DNA of 47,518 nucleotides from DASUXY01 sp035301985. GTDB taxonomy: Bacteria; Bacillota; Bacilli; Bacillales; Amphibacillaceae. The translations under genes and the position numbers were made by a program. How positions within the stretch are numbered: position 1 is the first letter of the stretch; each line of letters starts with the position of its first letter. The notes beneath the pieces are model-generated. The model was given only the letters and a program-made list of their open reading frames with translations, made no database searches and was not told where the DNA came from. This document shows, one piece after another, positions 42,708-47,518 of this stretch. The stretch is from positions 1 through 47,518 of the forward strand of contig DATGTE010000036.1 of the NCBI GenBank assembly GCA_035301985.1. Direction: 5' to 3'.

Positions 42708-42806
42708 CATACATACCAGCACGTACACGCGATCACATATGTCATTTAGTTGTCGCATATGACTATACAGTTGCATACATGCTAGCACGTACACGAAAGC
42801 ACATAT
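42708..42806. repeat. Imperfect 33-bp direct repeats
   Basis: The 33 bases at 42708-42740 recur at 42774-42806 with 28 of 33 identities; both contain AGCACGTACACG and end CACATAT. The start-to-start distance is 66, exactly twice the unit, with a diverged 33-base block between. A reading frame through them (42689-42973) gives an 11-residue period ('YIPARTRDHIC', 'YMLARTRKHIS'), but it has no ribosome site and overlaps kynB, so coding is doubtful. Confidence 0.6.
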
Positions 42807-42950
42807 CCCAATCCTCTATGCATCAACATACCGGATCGAACGGATACATGAAATTTGCAACGATACGCAGATCACAATTCGGCCTCATTCATCCTCATCA
42901 AGTGAGCCCAACCATTTATGGAAAGAATGATGAAGATAGGCGAAATTATA

Positions 42951-43586
42951 TTATTGATGAAGAGGACGAATGACTGCTCGTACGGGACTTCCATCTGCCC
43001 CGTGAATGGCTAATGGTAGGGCGATGAGTTCATAATCCCCGGGCTCGACATGATGAAGCACGACATTTTCTAAAATGCTTACGTTATTTTGAGAAAGCGC
43101 ATGGTGAGCACGTAGCGTTTTACTGTTGACCGCATCGACAGACGGGGCATCCGTTCCTAGCAAGCATACCCCTTTTTCCTTGAGAAACGGACCGACATTT
43201 GGATCGAACACGGTAAACGAATGAGGGAACATTTCGGGGTCGATTTCATTTCTCGTGCGCACAAGTAACCGCTTTACCCCGTCAAGGTCTTCGTTGATGA
43301 ACTCCTGTTTACCGATGATGTCATGACCTGTCATGTCAAGCAATCTCGCCCGCCCCATATACACATCTAAGTCAAGCTCATCTACTTTCTGTCCGCGTTG
43401 ATTAAAATGAAACGGTGCATCAATGTGTGTACCGGTATGAACACCCATTGTCAACTTCCCAATATTGACCGAAGATGTCTCTTCTTTCGTCAATGCGAGA
43501 TGAAAAGAATACGGTGTATCCCCTGGCCAAACGGCGATTTTATTCGTAAGAGGCTGTGAAATATCAATCCACTGCTTGCCGTTCAT
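42951..43586 (-). CDS. kynB: Kynurenine formamidase (arylformamidase)
   Basis: 211 residues; a GGGGGG-rich ribosome site precedes the ATG. Metal-dependent cyclase-family fold: H50, H54 and D56 in 'GVHTGTHIDAPFHF' (with H60) bind zinc. 'SVDAVNSKTLRAHHALSQNNV' in outline and 'LENVVLHHVEPGDYEL' in outline are typical of KynB. It hydrolyses N-formylkynurenine to kynurenine and formate in tryptophan breakdown. It is the last gene of the kynU-kynA-transporter-kynB operon. Confidence 0.95.
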   Translation of the reverse strand: MNGKQWIDISQPLTNKIAVWPGDTPYSFHLALTKEETSSVNIGKLTMGVHTGTHIDAPFHFNQRGQKVDELDLDVYMGRARLLDMTGHDIIGKQEFINEDLDGVKRLLVRTRNEIDPEMFPHSFTVFDPNVGPFLKEKGVCLLGTDAPSVDAVNSKTLRAHHALSQNNVSILENVVLHHVEPGDYELIALPLAIHGADGSPVRAVIRPLHQ

Positions 43587-43673
43587 CTCGTTTCACCCCC
43601 CCTTTTTCAAAAAATAAAGTCGATCATTCGCTTTCCATTTCAACGACACACTCCCCATTCTCCGAATACCTCT

Positions 43674-45017
43674 CTAAATCAATCCGATCATGTTGAATAG
43701 CACAATGACAATCGTAAGTGGCACAACCCACGTCATTAATCCACGCCAGACCGTGTACATAACAGATGGAGCCGAACTGCTTAAGAAAAATTGTTCTTTG
43801 ACGAGGTTTCGATCCATTTTATGAATGATAAATAAAGCAATGAGCAAACTACCGATGGGCAACATGAGATTACTAACGAGATAATCGGTCGCGTCAAACA
43901 CATTTTTACCGGCAATTACCCATCCCCCGAGGATACTCGACGACAAAGCCGCTGGAATCGCCGCGATCAAGACAATGCATCCCGTAATCCAAGCAACCGG
44001 CTTGCGTTTCCTCCGTTTATTCGCCGTAAATGCAGCTACAATCACTTCGTGTAGACTGAAGGCTGACGTTAACGTTGCGAATAAAAATAACAATAAAAAC
44101 AAACTTAAAAACAATTGACCAAAAGGCAGTTCTGAAAATACAGAAGGGAGCACGACAAATAATAGCCCTGGACCTTCTGCAGGCTCATAACCAAAAGCAA
44201 ACACAACGGGGAAAATAGCTAGACCCGCTAATAACGATACAAAAATATTCATCCCAACGACCGAACCCGCCGAATAAGATAAACTCACATCTTTTTGTAC
44301 ATATGAACTATACGTCACCATACACGAAAACCCGACGGCTAACGAAAAAAAGGACTGTCCGAGAGCGTATACTAACGATTCACCGGTAATCTTTGAAAAA
44401 TCTGGGGCCAAGAAAAACTTCACCCCTTCCATCGCTCCTTCTAATGTTAATGCACGAATCACAAGGATGATGAAGAAAATAAATAACAGTGGCATCATAT
44501 ATTTATTCGCTCGCTCAATCCCGCTTTGAACGCCTGATGAAATGACAACAACATTGATCAATGTAAATAGAAATAAACCAAGTAACGTCATCGACGGGGA
44601 ACCTGTAATCGAGGTAAATAGTTGTGAATAATCTTTGCCCGAACCGATGACTTGCCCGGTAAGTGACAAACCACTATAAATCAGGACCCAACCCCCGACA
44701 ACACTGTAAAAAGACAATAGCAAAAAACAACCGAGTACGCCGAGACGACCGACCCACACCCAAAAGCTATTCGGTGCAAGCTTCTCATACGCACTGACTG
44801 CTTCAACTCCAGCACCGCGGCCGATGATATATTCGGAAATCAGCATCGGTAAACCGATCAACAAGGTAAACATGACAAAAATAAGAAAAAAGGCCCCGCC
44901 ACCGCTCATTCCTGTGACATAAGGTAATTTCCAAATCGCCCCGAGTCCAACAGCCGCCCCTGCCGATGCTAAAATAAAGCCAAAACGAGATGTCCATTGA
45001 TTCGTCCGTTCATTCAT
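43674..45017 (-). CDS. Na+-dependent amino-acid transporter (NSS/SNF family), probable tryptophan transporter
   Basis: 447 residues from ATG 45017 (AAGGG about 12 bases upstream); the frame is open to ATG 45062, but the family normally begins just before 'WTSRFGFILASAGAAVGLGAIWKLPY', which forms helix 1 with the Na+ and substrate sites. About 11-12 helices follow, including 'YSSYVQKDVSLSYSAGSVVGMN' (helices 6-7 region). LeuT-fold symporter in the membrane. Placement between kynA and kynB strongly suggests tryptophan or kynurenine as substrate (inference). Homologous B. subtilis proteins are YhdH and YocR. Confidence 0.88.
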   Translation of the reverse strand: MNERTNQWTSRFGFILASAGAAVGLGAIWKLPYVTGMSGGGAFFLIFVMFTLLIGLPMLISEYIIGRGAGVEAVSAYEKLAPNSFWVWVGRLGVLGCFLLLSFYSVVGGWVLIYSGLSLTGQVIGSGKDYSQLFTSITGSPSMTLLGLFLFTLINVVVISSGVQSGIERANKYMMPLLFIFFIILVIRALTLEGAMEGVKFFLAPDFSKITGESLVYALGQSFFSLAVGFSCMVTYSSYVQKDVSLSYSAGSVVGMNIFVSLLAGLAIFPVVFAFGYEPAEGPGLLFVVLPSVFSELPFGQLFLSLFLLLFLFATLTSAFSLHEVIVAAFTANKRRKRKPVAWITGCIVLIAAIPAALSSSILGGWVIAGKNVFDATDYLVSNLMLPIGSLLIALFIIHKMDRNLVKEQFFLSSSAPSVMYTVWRGLMTWVVPLTIVIVLFNMIGLI

Positions 45018-45117
45018 ATGCCCATTCATCCCTTCGTATTCATACAACTGATGTTTCTTCATTGTAACGCATTCTCGGTCATTTGTTCATCCTTTTTTTC
45101 ATCGTAATCCAGGACGT

Positions 45118-45972
45118 CTACAACTCCGTCCGTACATCCCACAATTCAGGGAAAAAGCGATGATCCAATACATTTCGTAAATAACCGACACCAGAAGAAC
45201 CACCCGTTCCTTTTTTCATGCCGATAATTCGCTCGACGGTTTGCGCATGACAAAAACGCCACTGTTGCAGCCCATCTTCGATATCGATGAGCTTTTCCGC
45301 CAACTGATATAGTTCCCAATAGTGATCAACATTTGTATACACTTCTTTCCACGCGTCTCGTACTGTCTCATCCCCATCATATGGGATGGAATCATCACGC
45401 TTTATGAAATCCGGATGAATGGAAAAACCTGCTCGAGCTAAGGCCTGAATGGACACATCATAAAGACTTGGTGCATGATAAGCTTCGTACAACATTGCGT
45501 AAATAGTTGCATCATGTTCATAAATCTCCAAAATATGACGCGTTTTATAACCGAGGGCATATTCAAATAAACGATATTGATAAGACTGAAAACCCGATGC
45601 CTTCCCGAGTTGATCTCGAAATTTAAGATATTCAGCAGGCGTTAATGTCGCCAACACGTCCCACACTTGAATCATTTGCGATTGGATTTTCGTCACTCGG
45701 GCCAATATTTTAAACGCCTGCCCCATCTGTTCCTTTTGAATCGCTTGAATGGCAGCATTCACTTCATGGACGATGAGCTTCAACCACAATTCACTTACTT
45801 GATGGATGATGATAAACAGTACTTCGTCATGGTGATTCGACAATCGCTTTTGGCTCGCTAACAACGTATCCAATTGTAAATAGTCACTATATACCATTTC
45901 ATCTAAAAAGTCCGTGTGCACCTCATTCTCCCCGTTTTCTTGCTGAAAAAATCCTTCCCTACGTGTAGACAT
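45118..45972 (-). CDS. kynA: Tryptophan 2,3-dioxygenase
   Basis: 284 residues from ATG 45972, set by GGGAGG seven bases upstream; 11 further codons are open but lack a ribosome site. All-helical heme dioxygenase: 'VYSDYLQLDTLLASQ' (~27-41), 'HHDEVLFIIIHQVSELWLKL' in outline with the distal-side His, 'FRDQLGKASGFQSYQYR' (~119-135) that recognises the substrate, and the proximal heme His in 'QQWRFCHAQTVERIIG' (~238-253). It opens the indole ring of L-tryptophan to N-formylkynurenine using O2. Second gene of the operon. Confidence 0.96.
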   Translation of the reverse strand: MSTRREGFFQQENGENEVHTDFLDEMVYSDYLQLDTLLASQKRLSNHHDEVLFIIIHQVSELWLKLIVHEVNAAIQAIQKEQMGQAFKILARVTKIQSQMIQVWDVLATLTPAEYLKFRDQLGKASGFQSYQYRLFEYALGYKTRHILEIYEHDATIYAMLYEAYHAPSLYDVSIQALARAGFSIHPDFIKRDDSIPYDGDETVRDAWKEVYTNVDHYWELYQLAEKLIDIEDGLQQWRFCHAQTVERIIGMKKGTGGSSGVGYLRNVLDHRFFPELWDVRTEL

Positions 45973-46026
45973 CGCTCTACCTCCCTTGGTTGAAAGCGCA
46001 TTCATTTACCCGCAATGAAACATGCG

Positions 46027-47310
46027 TTAACTTACGACATCACGCCGATTCTCAAACCGTTTATAGTGCTCTTCAGCCATAATCGTCTTTAACATATCGA
46101 TGCATTTCCACACTTCGGAAAACGTATTATACAATGCAACAGGAGCAAAGCGAATGCCCGACGGCGCACGAAAATCGGGGATCACACCCTTTTCCTTCAA
46201 CGCCTTACAAATACGAGCTGCTTCCTTATGCTCAACATACACATGCCCGCCACGTGCATGGTCTTCTATAGGATTCGCAGTGACAAACCCATACCCAGAT
46301 AATCTTGTCTCGATCAACATCATCAAATAGTTCGTTAAATCAAGCGACTTCTTGCGAATGGAATCGATTCCTGCTTCCGCAAATAACTCCAGCGAACCAA
46401 ATAGCGGCGCCACACTCAATAGATGTGGCGTTCCCATTTGATAGGCCCCCGCATGACGAGCTGGCGTCATCGTCTGTTCCAAGTCGAATTGCTTCTCTTT
46501 ATCCGAACCGAACCACCCCGCCAAGCCCGGACATGTACCGAAATGCTTCTCATTCACATACAACCCGCCAACAGCCCCCGGTCCTGCATTCAAATGTTTG
46601 TACGTACACCAAAATGCAACATCCACTCCCCACTTCGATAACTCATGAGGAATCGCTCCGATAGAGTGACATAAATCAAACGCAATCCTCATACCACGCT
46701 CATGTGCTGCATGCGTCAAACGCTCCATATCTAAAATCTGTCCACTGCGATAGAGCACACTCGGAAGCACAACGAACGCCACCTCATCCGTCATCTCCGC
46801 AATGATATCGTCTTCTTGAATCGTCTCTCCATCCCGACTTTTCACCCGGACGAGATGTTCTTCCGGATCAAGCCCGCGGATTCGCAACTGACTCTCAATG
46901 GCATATAAATCCGTTGGAAAATTCAACTCATCCGCTACAATCTTCGTCCGCTTCCCAATTGGTGTATAAAAGCTCGCTAATAACTGATGCAAATTCACCG
47001 TTGTCGACCCCGTAATCATCACTTCTTCCGCTTTCGCCCCAATCAAAGGCGCACTTCGCTTCCCCAACTCCTCCGAAACATAAAACCACGGATTCACCCC
47101 TTTCGTCCATCCGTCAATCCCATGCACCTTCCACGCTTCAAGCATCTTCAACAACGCCTGTTCCGCACGCTTAGACAACAGCCCAAGCGAATTCCCATCA
47201 AAATAAATAACATCCGGCTGCACATAAAACTCCTTCCGAAACCGCGCCAAGTCATCCTGCTCATCTAATTCTTTCGCATAATCAAGCGAAACATCTGACT
47301 TAATTTCCAT
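46027..47310 (-). CDS. kynU: Kynureninase
   Basis: 427 residues from ATG 47310 (AAAGGA nine bases upstream; two GTG codons just before it are less likely). PLP enzyme of fold type I: 'YFDGNSLGLLSKRAE' (~36-50), D212 in 'IAFDLCHSIGA' contacts the pyridine N, and K238 in 'WCTYKHLNAGPGAVGGLYV' forms the Schiff base. It cleaves kynurenine to anthranilate and alanine. With KynA and KynB it completes tryptophan to anthranilate; no kynurenine 3-monooxygenase is present, so the pathway ends there in this window. First gene of the operon, behind a good promoter. Confidence 0.97.
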   Translation of the reverse strand: MEIKSDVSLDYAKELDEQDDLARFRKEFYVQPDVIYFDGNSLGLLSKRAEQALLKMLEAWKVHGIDGWTKGVNPWFYVSEELGKRSAPLIGAKAEEVMITGSTTVNLHQLLASFYTPIGKRTKIVADELNFPTDLYAIESQLRIRGLDPEEHLVRVKSRDGETIQEDDIIAEMTDEVAFVVLPSVLYRSGQILDMERLTHAAHERGMRIAFDLCHSIGAIPHELSKWGVDVAFWCTYKHLNAGPGAVGGLYVNEKHFGTCPGLAGWFGSDKEKQFDLEQTMTPARHAGAYQMGTPHLLSVAPLFGSLELFAEAGIDSIRKKSLDLTNYLMMLIETRLSGYGFVTANPIEDHARGGHVYVEHKEAARICKALKEKGVIPDFRAPSGIRFAPVALYNTFSEVWKCIDMLKTIMAEEHYKRFENRRDVVS

Positions 47311-47369
47311 CACCACCCATCCTTTTCGAATCTTTTCGGGCTAAAGTTGATTGAATTTTCTATAATTAA

Positions 47370-47398
47370 AGTATAAAGCGATGGCGAGGGAAGGTCAA
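47370..47398 (-). promoter_or_regulatory. kynU: Sigma-A promoter of the kyn operon
   Basis: Minus strand TTGACC (47398-47393), 17-base spacer, TATACT (47375-47370): 5/6 and 5/6 matches to consensus. It lies 60 bases before the kynU start, with the short AT-rich leader carrying no obvious attenuator. Confidence 0.75.
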
Positions 47399-47518
47399 TG
47401 CTATGATGCTGAAGTATAGAAGGATGAAAAAAATACATGATTGCGGTTGTCTTATGATATGTATACAGAATGCAATGGTGCCTACATCCATAAATCGTAA
47501 ACATCATTCACAGCCTAT

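Noticed and set aside
42689..42973. 94-codon open frame (plus) through the 33-bp repeats
   Set aside because: GTG start without a ribosome site, overlaps the end of kynB by 23 bases, and the sequence apart from the repeat is low in typical protein features. Reported as a repeat only.

Overview
The window looks like chromosome from a low-GC Gram-positive of the Bacillaceae. Supporting signs are strong AGGAGG-type ribosome binding sites, LXG/type VII secretion accessory genes, YtoA-, CypC-, YutJ- and YerD-like proteins, a LytTR regulator, a CIRCE element, a T-rich intrinsic terminator after many transcription units and frequent GTG/TTG starts. No genus can be fixed from this stretch. No tRNA, rRNA, CRISPR array or intact insertion sequence was seen.

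Layout. 1-1862 (minus): a decaying type VII secretion toxin module, with a frameshifted LXG toxin gene, an intact DUF5344 gene and a DUF5082 gene interrupted by an in-frame TGA. 2103-2651: a gamma-carbonic-anhydrase-like protein. 2983-11315 (plus): a redox block of OFA-family carboxylate transporter, FdhF/YdeP-type molybdoenzyme, FdhD, type II sulfide:quinone oxidoreductase, DUF1641 protein, and a two-component pair whose PAS domain carries four cysteines. 11502-17119: rlmN, a luciferase-like monooxygenase, a structured intergenic repeat, a fatty-acid peroxygenase P450 (CYP152), WrbA and a stand-alone SAICAR synthase.

17187-25298 is respiratory and carbon metabolism: heme O synthase; a divergent cytochrome bd-like pair whose large subunit ends in a fused cytochrome c domain; a succinate/acetate CoA-transferase with a LytTR regulator upstream; and a type II NADH dehydrogenase-like flavoprotein. 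25521-28217 holds a CDGSH protein, an unusual sigma-70 family factor, a GreA-like factor, a 77-residue unknown protein, and a complete cobalamin riboswitch with its own terminator but no recognisable B12-related gene behind it; an IS transposase fragment lies just upstream.

28391-39456 (minus): a 1156-residue membrane protein, a truncated htpX remnant, a phosphonate-type ABC transporter (phnD-C-E-E), htpG preceded by a CIRCE element, and a split chromate transporter pair. 39792-42618 (plus): an orphan class D sortase and a YerD-like glutamate synthase domain protein. 42951-47310 (minus): a tryptophan-to-anthranilate operon (kynU, kynA, Na+-dependent transporter, kynB) with a good sigma-A promoter at 47370-47398.

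The most interesting items are the bd-like oxidase/cytochrome c fusion with its repeat-rich control region and five-codon leader ORF, the orphan cobalamin riboswitch, the SQR-DUF1641-cysteine-PAS sensor cluster, and CIRCE control of htpG. All family assignments come from reading motifs and overall sequence; no database search was run.
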